64,000 bases of DNA from Diphasiastrum complanatum (lineage: Eukaryota; Streptophyta; Lycopodiopsida; Lycopodiales; Lycopodiaceae). Numbering within the stretch: the stretch's first letter is position 1; each line of letters begins with the position of its first letter. Both the position numbers and the translations under genes were made by a program. The stretch lies in the NCBI GenBank assembly GCA_029204225.1, contig CM055113.1, forward strand, positions 10,626,364-10,690,363, given 5' to 3'. Below are positions 11,396-23,700 of this stretch, piece by piece. The notes beneath the pieces are model-generated. The model was not told where the DNA came from. It ran no database searches and was given only the letters and a program-made list of their open reading frames with translations.

Positions 11396-12300
11396 TCAAG
11401 AGTACAAACTATCAAATACATCAACTATTGAGAGATAAGGATATTTCTTCATCTCTTCCTCTGATTGTGGACATTGATTTTTTGGAAGCTTTAACCTTGG
11501 AGTGTCAGCTATCTTACAGTTGGTCATTTGATACTTTGTTAAGATACTTTGGATATATTTGTTGGTTGATGCGAATTTCCCTATTGCCTCCATTCCTTTA
11601 AATTTAAAGTTCCAAACAATAGTGAGCCTCCCCAAGGTCAGTCATTTCAAACTCACTTTGGAGCATTTTGTGAAGCAATAACTTTGTATCATTGTTGTAA
11701 AGTAATGTATCATCCACATGTAAAGTTATTATGATAAATGACTTTCCAATTGACTTGTAACATATGTTTCAGTCAACTAGACTTGGAATGAACCATGTAT
11801 CTAGAAAGAATGTGTTGATCCTTTGAAACCAAGCTTTGCATGCATGGTCCTGCTTTCATTTTATCTTATATCACTCTGGTTGAGACATGTAAACGTCTTC
11901 TTTGATTACTCCATTCAGGAAAGTTGTCACAGTACATCCATTTGACGTACTTCTAGATCTTCAATTGATGCATATGATAATAGTAATCTGATTGAAGCCA
12001 AATTTAGTACATGACTAAAAGTCTCATGTTAATCTACATTGAGTACTTGAGAGTATCCTTTGGCTACTAACTTTGCTTTCCACTTGTGACAATTGACCAA
12101 GCTTTATTTTTCATCAAAGAGTTACATTATTTGTCCATTGTCTGCTTCCACTTATCTGTATATGGATGTGCCATAGCTTCTTTTATAGATATAGGCGCTT
12201 CAACAATAGATCAAGAGACTATCTTATTGATAAGCCTTCTAGGTGGTTGAGTTGGTCTAAGAGACCTTTTTCACATATCTCCATTGAATTTTCTCATCCT
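11396..12300 (-). pseudogene. Minus-strand Ty1/copia RT remnant
   Basis: On the minus strand the segment at 11396-11635 reads NKYIQSILTKYQMTNCKIAD, the copia RT C-terminal YIQ..L..F.M..CK motif. Around 11690-11740 a HVDDTLL-like catalytic motif is legible. The upstream RT finger region extends to about 12300 in broken frames. No integrase, gag or LTR is recognisable. It separates the LINE endonuclease fragment from the Ty3 remnant on its left. Confidence 0.65.
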
Positions 12301-12329
12301 CAACAGGTCGATCATGTATTCTCTTAGGT

Positions 12330-12920
12330 GTACGATCTTCTCGCTAAACATCTGGAGCTACTCCTATTATGAGACTTGGGATAGACAGTGAAACAATTAA
12401 ACTTGGTTCTTTTTCCTCTGCCTTGAGTCATAGCATAAATCTTCAACAAACATTTCTGCTCACAAATGTCTTCGATGATACTAGATTTATCTCTTATAAT
12501 ATCAACAAAAGACGAAAACTCTGGTGGAAAGTAACATGCTGCAATAAAAAAGTCTCTATCCAAACCAATATTCGGACCCACGATGCGAGTCCATATGTAG
12601 CAGGGCATGCTCGTCATGTCGGATGAAGTCAATACTCAAATGGAGAGTCTCTTTGTACAAGCAGGTGACCCCCCCTGAACCTCGGCCACTGGCAGATCTA
12701 GTCTCTCGTCGAAATACTGAGTCCCTTCTATATCCATGAAAAGAAGGAAGTCCTCGATCCGGGCTCTCGTGTGTCTCCATGAAGAATAATATATCTATGT
12801 CTATGATAAAATCAACAAGTTTTCCTGATGTAGAGGATGAATGTATGCCAGCACAATTCCACACTCCAATCCGAAGGTGGTGTGGATGGGGCCCTGGGGT
12901 GCTCCCACCCCTGGGCACCC
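12330..12920 (-). pseudogene. LINE ORF2 fragment: APE-type endonuclease
   Basis: The minus strand reads LRIGVWNCAGI, ILFFMETHE, GSGGVTCLYKETL, a frameshift near 12600, and then IWTRIVGPNIGL, DFFIAACYFPP. These are the N-terminal motifs of the apurinic-endonuclease-like domain of plant non-LTR retrotransposons (WNxxG, xxETH, GGVxxxxK and the Y-x-P strand). The reverse transcriptase that should follow is absent; copia sequence begins at about 12300. This fragment and the ORF1 at 13147-14163 have the same strand and the expected order, so they belong to one truncated LINE. Confidence 0.7.
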
Positions 12921-13146
12921 CAAATCCCTAGCACTGGGAGCTGCTAGGAGCGCTATCAAGAAAGCGCACTCGTCCATCTCGATAAATGACTCATCTGCCA
13001 TACTCACGGAAGGCCTTACGCCTCTCCTCTACCTGGATATATGTGAGGTCGTCATCCATATAGATAGTGGTACCACGTAGCTTAGCTCTACACCGCAAAG
13101 CATCTCGACGACTCTCTAGTCCGAGATCCCGCGAATTGTGGGCTTT

Positions 13147-14163
13147 TTAGTCTCGAGATTTCTCTTCTAAAATGGTGGCTGAGATAACCGAGGAGATGGG
13201 AGCGCTTGGTTTGGTGCATTTTTTCAACACTAATGCCCAAGAAAGGGCCTCTTCTTGGTGCTTTTCAATCTTGGTCTCTAGTTTTCGTATTATATTGGTG
13301 GTGGAGGCCGAAGCCGCAGCTTGCTTGATCCCGATGGATTGTTCGAGTGATGTAACTTTGGACTGCAGTATGTTCTTCTCATGGATCAAAGAATTAACCG
13401 TTCATTTTAGCTGCGAGATTTCTTGCCGCAAAATATGGAAATCTGCCTTGGTTTGATCAATCTGCCACGAGGAAAACAGTTCGGTGGATTTGGGAGGTGT
13501 ATATGGGATGCTAGCTATAGGTTGTGATGTTTCTTGGGAGATGGGGGTGGGCAGGAGGCCGTTCGAAATGGCTCGTTCAATCGGAACAGATGATGAGGCA
13601 ATGGAGGAGGTGGATAGGTCAGCAGAGAAAGCAAAAGGGGGGGGGGGGCGGGGTAAGTCAGCAGATGAGGAGGCATCAGCGAGGGTTTGGGGATCGGAGG
13701 ACAGGGCCTGGGAATCTGGGGACAGGGCAGCAGCTAGGGACAGGATCTGGCAAGCAATGGACAGGGTAGCAGCCAAGGGCTGGGAGTCGAGGGACAGGAC
13801 AGCAGCCAGGAGGGCATCACTCTGGGAATTGAGAGACAGGGCGGCAGCGAGGGACGGGGTCTGGGAAGCGATGGACAGGGCAGCAGCCAGGGGCTGGTAG
13901 TCGGGGGACAAGAGGGCATCGGGATTAGCCACGAGGGAGGGAAGGGTGGCATCGAGACCAGCAGCAAGAGGGCTCCGGAATTAGCAATGAGGGAGGGTGG
14001 CATTAGGGCCAGCAATGAGGGTGGCCAGTAGCGAGGGGGGCGGAAGGGGCGCATACGTATTAGCAACGAGGGAGGGGAGGGGCGCATTGGGATTAGCGGT
14101 GAGGGAGGCAGGTGGATCAGCAGCAAGAGGGAGGGAGAGGAGCGCTTTCCTACGAGGAGCCAT
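13147..14163 (-). pseudogene. LINE ORF1-like protein with Pro/Ala/Ser repeats and coiled coil
   Basis: The reading frame starts at an ATG at 14163 (MAPRRKALLSL). It runs through a degenerate repeat region rich in PSLVANPNA and SPDSQPLAAALS-type words, with a frameshift and stop near 13985. It resumes at 13932 and ends with DFHILRQEISQLK, followed after a stop at about 13400 by KVTSLEQSIGIKQ, a heptad-like coiled coil. Non-LTR ORF1 proteins often combine a low-complexity head with a coiled coil; I do not see the RNA-binding domain here. Sense-strand (CT)n lies immediately before the ATG, as in the second LINE ORF1 at 47400-48226. Confidence 0.5.
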
Positions 14164-14164
14164 T

Positions 14165-14336
14165 CCAGAGAGAGAGAGAGAGAGAGAGAGGGGATCAGGT
14201 ACAGATCAGGACGAACGAACAGGGCCATAACAGGTATGGATCAGAGCCAGATCAAGGCGCGCCATCACTGGAGCGCATCGGGATCAGAGACAAAGCTCGG
14301 AGGACATACGCCATCTTTCGCGAGGACACGGCCATT

Positions 14337-14372
<36 letters not shown>
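14165..14372. repeat. (GA)n tracts upstream of LINE ORF1
   Basis: GA runs lie at about 14167-14190 and 14340-14371. On the LINE sense strand they are (CT)n and would form part of its 5' leader. Short GA also lies at 14391-14404, and a (CT)n run at about 14685-14720. From 14400 to 17052 I see only the SINE at 15143-15226 and otherwise unassignable AT-rich intergenic sequence. Confidence 0.9.
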
Positions 14373-14375
<3 letters not shown>

Positions 14376-14683
14376 CTATAATACAACATAGAGAGAGAGA
14401 GAGATGATGTATGATAATCTCACAAACTTACATTTACGGTTTTCGGTACTATTTTCAATGTTATCCAAGCTTTATGTTACGTTTGAAAGTTGAGATTGAT
14501 GTCTATGCAAATATGCATTATTTTAACCATGTGGAGTAATGTGGTACATATACTATGACGACCATTTCATATACATGTAAGACGACAACATCTTATGCGC
14601 ATGCACTATTTTAGCCCTACGTAGTCTCGGGCATGAAATTAGACTCACAATCCTCACTTTGAAAGATAAACTGAAAGTGCGCA

Positions 14684-14724
<41 letters not shown>

Positions 14725-15142
14725 CATTTTGAACTCCACAACGAACCTGGAATCTGGTTCTCGCCCCAGCCAATGTAGTGATTGATTCTATAATTCTAGT
14801 TCACTAGATAAATGAGGGCACAAAGAGACTTTAACCCGTAAGCAAACAAGTTTGATAATCTTCAACCAAATAAGACTGCAAAAATCCAAGAAAAGCTATG
14901 AAAATCAAAGCGAAACAACACCGTGAACTTCAACGGGTTGTTAACAACACGAATTATTGTTGTCTATCTTTATAATACCATATTCGAAGGATGTCGTGCC
15001 CAAAGAATGTTTCTAGGCCTCCATCTCCATCACAACCAATTTGCATGATAAATTGAGACCAGATCGTGCTGTTAGAGATCGTCTACCTCTATATTACATG
15101 CTTATCATCTCATTTCAAAAGTGAAAAAAAAATAGTATATTG

Positions 15143-15226
15143 ATGCTTCTTGGTTTCCAAGAGGAGGCTCGAACCTGGGACCAAAGAAACTTTGGATGCC
15201 AAGCTAACCAGCTAAGCCAACCCTAT
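15143..15226 (-). mobile_element. tRNA-derived SINE, copy 1
   Basis: On the minus strand the segment contains an RNA polymerase III A box TGGCTTAGCTGG and, 32 bases later, a B box GGTTCGAGCCT, as in tRNA genes. The roughly 80-base stretch matches 20021-20101 closely (shared words GCTTGGCATCCAAAG and TTTGGTCCCAGGTTCGAGCC, though the tRNA folds poorly). It does not form a convincing tRNA cloverleaf, so I call a SINE head rather than a tRNA gene. The body beyond the head is not clearly shared. Confidence 0.6.
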
Positions 15227-17052
15227 TGGTATATTGATGGAAAGATGAGTTATCCAACCATCCTAGCACTTGACTGGACTCTGCCTCTTTTAAGTTTATA
15301 CATTATTTTTAGTGATTAATACAAGAGAAACGTTTTGACTATGACCACACTGTCAAGGCACGAGGAAAACTAAGAAACTTCATTGTGGACAAGTGCTAAC
15401 TTAGATAACGTGTTGCTAAATTGCCATTGATCCAAGAAAATGGTATTATCTTGATTGTGCAAACTTGTGAGCTCTGACAATTATCCACTTATAAATAAAT
15501 GCCAACACCAATTTAGAATGTCTATTACTGTATTGCCTATCTTTCACTTTTAGGAAAATGTGCACATACAGACTTTGCATCTTCTTTTGTCACGCATGAC
15601 CAAGGTCCCCACAAAATTTCTTATGACATAATATTCATGCACTGCAACAAAAAAGTTGTAAATGATGTCATATGGACCTCTTACTTTCATACTTGTGAAT
15701 CTACTAAAAATAATGCAATGTCTCTTTCATCTCATGGGCATTCAGAAGGCCTATTACCAGCACAGTAGCTTTTTTGTATACCAGCTATAATACTTGGTGT
15801 ATCTATATAATGTCTACTGTCCCAAAAAGTAAAGAAAAGATCCTGCCTTAAAGATTTCAAGTTTTAGTTCTCAAAGCCACAGCTTAACCAGACTCCTATT
15901 CTTCTACAATATGGTATTGTACAACAGGTCTTAGTATGGTTGTGCACACTTTTATGCGATCATCAAAAGATATACACTTTGTAAATATTGTGAGGCATAA
16001 AGGCAATACCCTACTACAACTATGGTCGCCATTGTAGCATTGTAAATATGACTTTAAATGATACATGTCATAATAGATATAAAACTCGGCAATTCTCTGC
16101 TACAAATATGGCCCACGGTGTTGCATCATACTTCTAGCTTCATGATTTTCAATGTCATATGGTTCACAGAAAAAACAATCACAAGTCAAATATATGGCTT
16201 CTTATGTCTGTGACCGAGGTCAAATTCAGATTGGGAGGATGTTCGTAGCCTTTCAGGCTTAGACGTAAGAAAATCATATGTTGGCAAGAAAGCCCACTCT
16301 TATATATCAATCTCGTGGATCATTCTTTATATCAACTAAAGCCAAACCAATTTGCAAATCTTTGAAAAGACACCACTGAAGCCTTAATTTCACATGTAAA
16401 AAGCAAATAACTGAAGAGCAATCTTGAAACTTTCCTCTTTTCATCTTTTTGAGCTAATCAATCATAGAGAGAATACATTCCACTTACAATGACTGTTGCT
16501 AGGATGCGTATTAAACAACATCAAGACCCGAAAGCTCAAGTCTCCAAAACCAGGATTCAGGGTGAATCACAACAAACACCACCTGCTGGCAAGTACAGGA
16601 TTTGATTCATCGTGGAGCATAAGGTTGATACATAAAGTAAAATTAAGGGATCTTTCTAACTGAAAATAACAAAATCAAGATAATCAACAAAGCTGGAAAA
16701 TTTATTTAACAAAGCTGAAACATTCCACAAGAGTTCGTGGAAATTTTCATTAGAGAATGTTGTTTCTAGAAGTGAAATAAACAGGTAACGTACTCAATAG
16801 TATCTATGTTGTATGTACACTAAGTGGTTCCAATCCTAAAACAGAGCCAACCCTGACCTTGTAATAGTTTACTAATTCACTTTCATGACCAAGCCACCCT
16901 GCAACTCTTAAGATAGTATCAAAAGCCTGGAGACTGTGCCCTCACAAAGAACTTTGAAATTTAAGATAATGTCAGAAGCTTATCAGTTCAACTACTGTTC
17001 CTTGCTGCACCATATGAGCTTAATAAGGGAACTAAGATTGCGAACTGACTAA

Positions 17053-17687
17053 TCAGTTGCCCACTTGTCGTCTCCACGAATCCTCCACAATAAGCTCATC
17101 CACACCCCAATCTTCATAGCTAGAAAAGGCAAAATACTGGTTAGGCTGAATGATGAATGCCAATTTGCCCAAGTCTGAGACTAGAAAATTTGAAGTAAGT
17201 ATTGCGACACAAAAAGCAATTCCCACCTTTCAACGTACCTTCCATCAGGTAAATATCTTCGAATCGTGAAGGGTATTTTTCTTTCGCGCAGCTCTTTCAT
17301 AGCAATCTAAGGAGATGTGTAGCAAAAAAAATTGTAACCGCACTTCAGAGCCGATGCAATATTACTCTCTACCAAGCACTTGACACGAAAACTAGTCGTC
17401 CAAAAACGAAAACTTACCTCCAGTGGATCGGTCTCCCCCTCTAGCTCGACCATGACAGGCGCATTCATACTACAAAGGTCCAAGAAAAAAGTTCATGAAA
17501 GATCCATGTCATTTTCTAGTCATTCCACTAGCCCAATGTACCATCACTTTCTAGCCTTCTGGGGTTCCACCACAGTACGTCTCAAATGCTTTGAATAGGA
17601 GTGACACCACTACCAATAAATTCCCTATTTTCAATCCCGATTCCCGAATTTCTAAATATTAATTCCTTATTTGGTGACAAGGGTAGA

Positions 17688-17744
<57 letters not shown>

Positions 17745-20700
17745 GGTCTTTGTACCACATAATCCTGGATATTATCCTCTTCTTAGTTAGTTTGGTTTTT
17801 AGTTATGTTGTTTGACGACATTGCTCCGTCTTGGTTCCACTTTATCTGATGTACTCGTTCGTCTTATACGCCTTTTGGCATGGAAAAGACGTTAATAAAG
17901 CTTCTTCTTCTTCTTCTTCTTCTTCTCTCTCTCTCTCAAAATATATATATACAGGAAGAATCGCACTCCCCTTCACAAGTGATATAACAAAAACCAAAGA
18001 AAGCATTAGCAAAGGTTGATAACACAGGAAGTCCAGATGAAGGGGTTGAGGCACTGATTGTGGCCAAAGGTTAGCCTCAAGACAATGATTAGAGAGGCGA
18101 GGGACCACACAATCAAAGACTTAAAGAAATTTCTCAGCATACAGATACGAAACTTGCTCTTTTGCGATATACGTGCTATTCCATCTACTGATAGAACCTA
18201 AATTAGCTAGACATATTGCTTATGTTTAGCATTGGTTAAGGGAAAAAAGTGCACACTGGAGGCAGCCATTTGGAAGCCTATTCATGTTTCTATCCATGTT
18301 CCAACTTCCAAAGCTATGACTTGTAAGATTAGGCCAGAGTACATATGCTACCAATATAACGGTAATAAGTATCCAGTCTATGTAAGAACAAAGGTGCCAT
18401 TTGGTCACTCATTTACCTCAGAAGCCAAAATAGTTGTTGAATAAATGGCTTCTTTAGAGAATAGAATTCATCGACTGTCAAACTCCGTTCATACGTTTGT
18501 GATGCTTCAATGTTAATGTGCTCATAGAACCATGCACGGCAATGCTAATACTGTGAACACAATAGGTATAATAGCACTCAGCAACTAAGACTTAAGTGGC
18601 TTATTTCAGCAGAGCATAGATACAACAAAAATTGGCCCACAGCATGCACTGTTCACCTCTAATATTGTCTCTCTAATCGAGTTCACGAACAAACTAAAGA
18701 ATGCAAGTCAAACAAGCGCTTAAAAAGAATTCCACAGGGGCTACAAACCAAACCTGATCTGAAGAGCACGCGTCCCAAGAACTCTAGCTCGTTCATATTT
18801 GGTCATATACTTGGTAGTTTTTCTGGCTTTGACTCTAGCTTGCTCTGATTCCTCTGTCATGTCCACATCAACCCCTCCATCTGCATCAGGTGCTTCATCG
18901 TTCTCTTCTTCTTCTTCCAACTCCTGATAAAATTCGATTTTCCAAGAAAATATATGCTCACTGTACATTCTTGAGTGTTGACAAAGAAAGGAAGAAAACA
19001 ATCCATATTATCAAATAACAATACTCTCACAGTCAGGCAATGCTATAATTTACCCTTAGGTTTAAAAAATTGAAATTCAAAAGCAACTGTGCAAATGTGA
19101 AATATCAACAGACCAGCTTTTTCCATCCGTTTCAAATCACCAAACACTTGCAAATAACCTCAAGACCGAAATTAGAAAACAGCAAAATACCTCTGGTTCT
19201 GGGGGTTCTTCCTCAAAACTGCCATTCACAACAAAAAATACATTTTAGAGAATACATTCCACCATTGAAGAATCTAGTTTCAAAGCAAAGAAATAAATTC
19301 ATTTAAAATATTATTGAACCATTTAATGAAAGGCAAAGGAAGACAACCATTTCATAATTATATAGCATGGATACTGCCCCATAAGAAAAGTTGGATTCAC
19401 TCATGAGAGCAAAAGCTATTTGTGCTACCTAAATGCAAGCTAGATCACAGGTTCTACGTTGTACAAGTACCACGAGTATAACTATATCATATAGTCCTTG
19501 TTTTCTACAATTCCTAGCTCCATCCATGTTATAACTTGTGTTGGTACTTCAAAAAGCTCAGGAAACTGGGATGTGTACAATACATGGTAGTAAGCACTAA
19601 AATGACCTCTGCCCAAAGGGGTTCAATAAATGAAAGACACATCAAAAATCCATAGAATTAAAGGATTTTCAACTGCTCGCCTTTTCAGCAAACATTTCTT
19701 TTAGGAACATGCTTGCAGGAAAAGTCAGTTGTACATTTTGCCTATCATCAATTGGTTTGCAGAAGGTTTTTTAAAAACGATCTTTTGTTAGAGGCTACCT
19801 TTATCAGCTCTCGTCTTGTTAATTCCTGGAGGCTATTTTGTCAATGGCTACTTATTTCTCTTCACATTTTGGCAGCAATTGTCTCCTCTCTTACTTCGAA
19901 TGATTGACCATCAGTGCTACTCTTAAAACGTGATTTTAGTTTGAAAATAAATATCTAAATCTTGCAGAGACTGCTTAAGCAATACATTGTAATTAATGTC
20001 ATTAAGACTCCCTACCCAGCAGGGTTGGCTCATTTGGTTATCTTGGCATCCAAAGAATCTTTGGTCCCAGGTTCGAGCCTCCCCTTGGAAACCGAGAAGC
20101 ATTATGACTCTCCTAGACAACTAATTGAAGGTGCTAATTCATTACAAAGTGGTCAAAGATCAGAACTTGTAGTACATATACATTTCGCATGTGGGAAGTA
20201 TATAATCATATGCTTGGTGAGTCCTAGATTGATAAGTAGCAACCCCGAGCTACTACAAGGTGGTTGCTGGAGTAAGTTGGGTCCTTTGTAAGTAGCTGCA
20301 TGTGATAGATCCTTGTACACTCTCTTGTGATTGATTATAGATATCCCGATGTGTGTGCAATCTACATACCTAACACGTGTAAAGGCCAACTAATATAGAC
20401 CTAACTAAGCAAACAAGGGCTATGCACAACCATAGATCACAATCCATGTCCAACCCCGAAGACACAGAAGTCTACTCGACATCTAAGATCACTCTGCTAG
20501 ATGGTAGCCATGGTGTCCCATACCACCATAGCCCATCTGACTCGCCTAGAACTGAAGAATTGTATGGGCTCTCATATCCATTCAGGCCTCAACCAATAAC
20601 TACAACCCTATCCACCTACCATTTGCAGTTATGTGTAGATACTGCCCCTTAAGATGTACCTCTCCAATCATCCACTAACTGATCCTAAGTTTGACTCCAA

Positions 20701-23700
20701 CTCCAATCACCATCCAGCCATATATGATCCTGAGTTGACCAAAGTTCCACTTTAGCTTTTCCATAGCCTCACTAGGCTGATGGCCATGATTTAACCAAAA
20801 GTTTCAAACATCCGAATGTGCATGTTTCAAATGTTTAAAAATAACATCCACCACTTTTTAACGGGTCAAAATGTGAAAAAATTTATTATGATACTATAGG
20901 AAATGCCCAAAAAAACAATACATAACAGAGCTTGTAGGCATGAACAACTTACAACTCAAGAAAAGGAAAGGAAATTCACTTAATAGAATAGGATCCATAG
21001 AACCCACGGTTCTTGGAACCGTGGGTGGGTTCCAAGAACTGTAGCATGAACCGTGCCACGGTTCATGTAATTAATTAATTTATTTTATTTTTTTCCTTTT
21101 TCCCCCAAAAACCCCTCCCAACAGATTTTTGGCCTTCATTTCATTGTTTTTGTGCTAGAGATTAAGAAAAAAAGGGAGCTTTGGATCTTCGGCCATTTCT
21201 GCTCCGATTGATGAGAGAGAATAGGGCAGGCTAGAGAGAGAATATGTGTGTCTAGAGACAGAGCCAAAAATAAGGTTTTGGTTCTAGTTGCTTTTTTTAG
21301 TTCAAAAAACATGTTTACTTCATGCCAAGAGGTCTCTTTTGGGGGTGGGAAGTAAAAAAAACGCCATTAATTAATTAATTAATTAAATGCTATGGTGGGG
21401 AGGCATAGAACCCACGGTTCTCGGAACCGTGGGTCCATGGGGTGAACCGTACCACGGTTCATGAACCGTGGTACGGTTCTTGTAATTATTTTTTTATTTT
21501 TTTTGACCCTTTTCCCCCCAAAACCCCTCCCACAGATTTTGGCCCTCATTTCACTGTTTCATAGAATCTGAGAACCGTGGACGGTTCACCACGGTTCTCA
21601 GAACCGTACAGTTCACAAAGATTTTAATGGTGAACCGTACTAATGAATTGATTAATTGATTTTTTTTTTTTTTTAGTTCCCACCCCCAAAAACAGCCCCA
21701 AAAAATGCCAAAAAAAGGCCAAAAAAAAACAGAATGAGGGCCAAAAACAGTGAAATGGGTTTTGGGGGGAAAAGGTACAAAAAAAATTAATTAATTGATT
21801 GATTACAAGAACCGTGGTACGGTTCACCCAACGGTTCTTGGACCCACAGTTCCAAAAACCGATGGTTCTATGCACTGCTTTTGGTCCTCATTTCACTGTT
21901 TTATGCCCTCATTCTGGTTTTTTCTGGCTTTTTTTGGCCTTTTTTTGGCTTTTTTTTGGGCTGTTTTTGGGGGTAGGAAGTAAAAAATTAATTAATTGAT
22001 TAATTACCACGGTTCTTGGAACCAAACTTTGTGAACCGTACGGTTCATAGAATCTGAGAACCGTGAATGGTTCACCACGGTTCTCAGAACCATACAGTAA
22101 ACCGTACGGTTCACACAGATTTTAATGGTGAACCGTGTAATAATTAAATTCTTTTTTTTTTAAGTTCCCACCCCCCAAAAACAGCCCAAAAAAATGCCAA
22201 AAAATGCCAAAAAAAAGCCAAAAAAACCCAGAATTATTTAGGGAGTTTAATTATTTCTTTTGGGGAGGACCATAACATTAAATTAATTGATTAATCAATG
22301 GCTTTTTTTTTTACTTCCCACCCCCAAAAACTGTGAAATGAGGGCCAAAAATCCATTGGGAGGGGTTTTGGGGGGAAATTGGCAAAAAACAAATTAATTA
22401 ATTGCAGGAACCGTACCACGGTTCATGAACCCCACTGTTCCCAGGACCCACGGTTCTGAGAACCGCGGTGAACTGTCCACGATTCATGGGAACTATGTGG
22501 CGAGGACACTCCCCCCAAAAGAAAGAATTAAATTCCCTGTGCAATTTGGGTTTTTCTTGGCTTTTTATTGGGCTGTTTTTGGGGGTGGGAAGGAAAAAAA
22601 TTAGTTATTAATTAATCGATTGATTAATGGTTCACCACGGTTCAGGGTCTCAAGCTTGGTGAACCGTTAACGGTTCACCAATTCTATGGTAGGATCACAA
22701 TTAGCTCAATAGCCTATTTGTGCTATCAAGCCACGCTTGTTCCCTAAAATGGATCATTTACAACTTTTTGAAAGATCAAAACATTCAAGAAGCAAAAAAA
22801 ACACTTTGTGAAGTGAATGCTTAAAAACATGTTTAATTGCACATATGCCAAGCTTCCTTAACCCAAGGTTAAATGCAGATTGACCTCTTATTTTCAAAGA
22901 TGTGATTCCCTGAGACATTTTTAGAGTAAACAATGAAAGCCCTAGAAACTCTTATTTCAAATTTCATTGTCATCCTACAAATCAACATCTTTTGTGCATC
23001 CTTCCACCAAACCAAGCACCCAGAGATAGTACAATTTATCAAGAATCTCTCTATCTAATTTAATACCCTTCCTGGTTCCAAAGGAGCTCTGAATGAAATG
23101 TTCTTAGCTCAGCTCAATTCATCCTTAGCAAAAATGAGTTCTCTTCATGTAGCCTTGCCTTAAGTCTATTCTAGTGAAAGACTACATGCACTTAATCCCT
23201 TGAAAGCAAGCAGTTCTTGTAAGCCACATCACAGATTCGTTTAATTTCTCAGCAGTCCCCATATCCCGTAGGCAATATATATTGTTTTACAGTCCGCATT
23301 ACCTTTGAGTCCTTTGAGATTCTAAGATACACGCCTAAAAGACTCGAGTCCTTTTTGAGATTCATGTAATGTCTCGCCCTCTCTTGAGCAATCTTGACAT
23401 TATCATGCGATAGCTATAACATTTCCAACAACAGCCACCATCTAATTTTGACCCCTCATCATACAAACAAATAATTTATATTTTCAAGTTTACTTCGCCC
23501 ACAATAAATCGCCAGTAGACCAGTGGCTTAGATTGTAAGCCGTAAACCTCCACCCACTCTCTGTTGAGTAGACGGTGTGATGAGGAGGGAGTTGTGTATG
23601 CCTGCCACCCACAATGAACACTTCTTGTTGACTCTTGCAGTCTGACAACTAACTTGAAGCTGATTCCAGTTAATCAACTCAGTAGTTCAGTCAGACAGTA

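Noticed and set aside
11391-11402. TGGTATCAAGAG on the plus strand as a primer-binding site
   Set aside because: It differs from the initiator tRNA-Met complement after nine bases, no LTR end adjoins it, and the neighbouring copia sequence is on the minus strand.
15143-15226. A functional tRNA gene
   Set aside because: A and B boxes are present but the acceptor and anticodon stems do not pair convincingly, and a second similar copy suggests a SINE.
23510-23620. A further tRNA-like or SINE segment (GTGGCTTAGATTGTAAGCC)
   Set aside because: Only a weak A-box-like word is seen; there is no B box at a suitable distance and no second copy.
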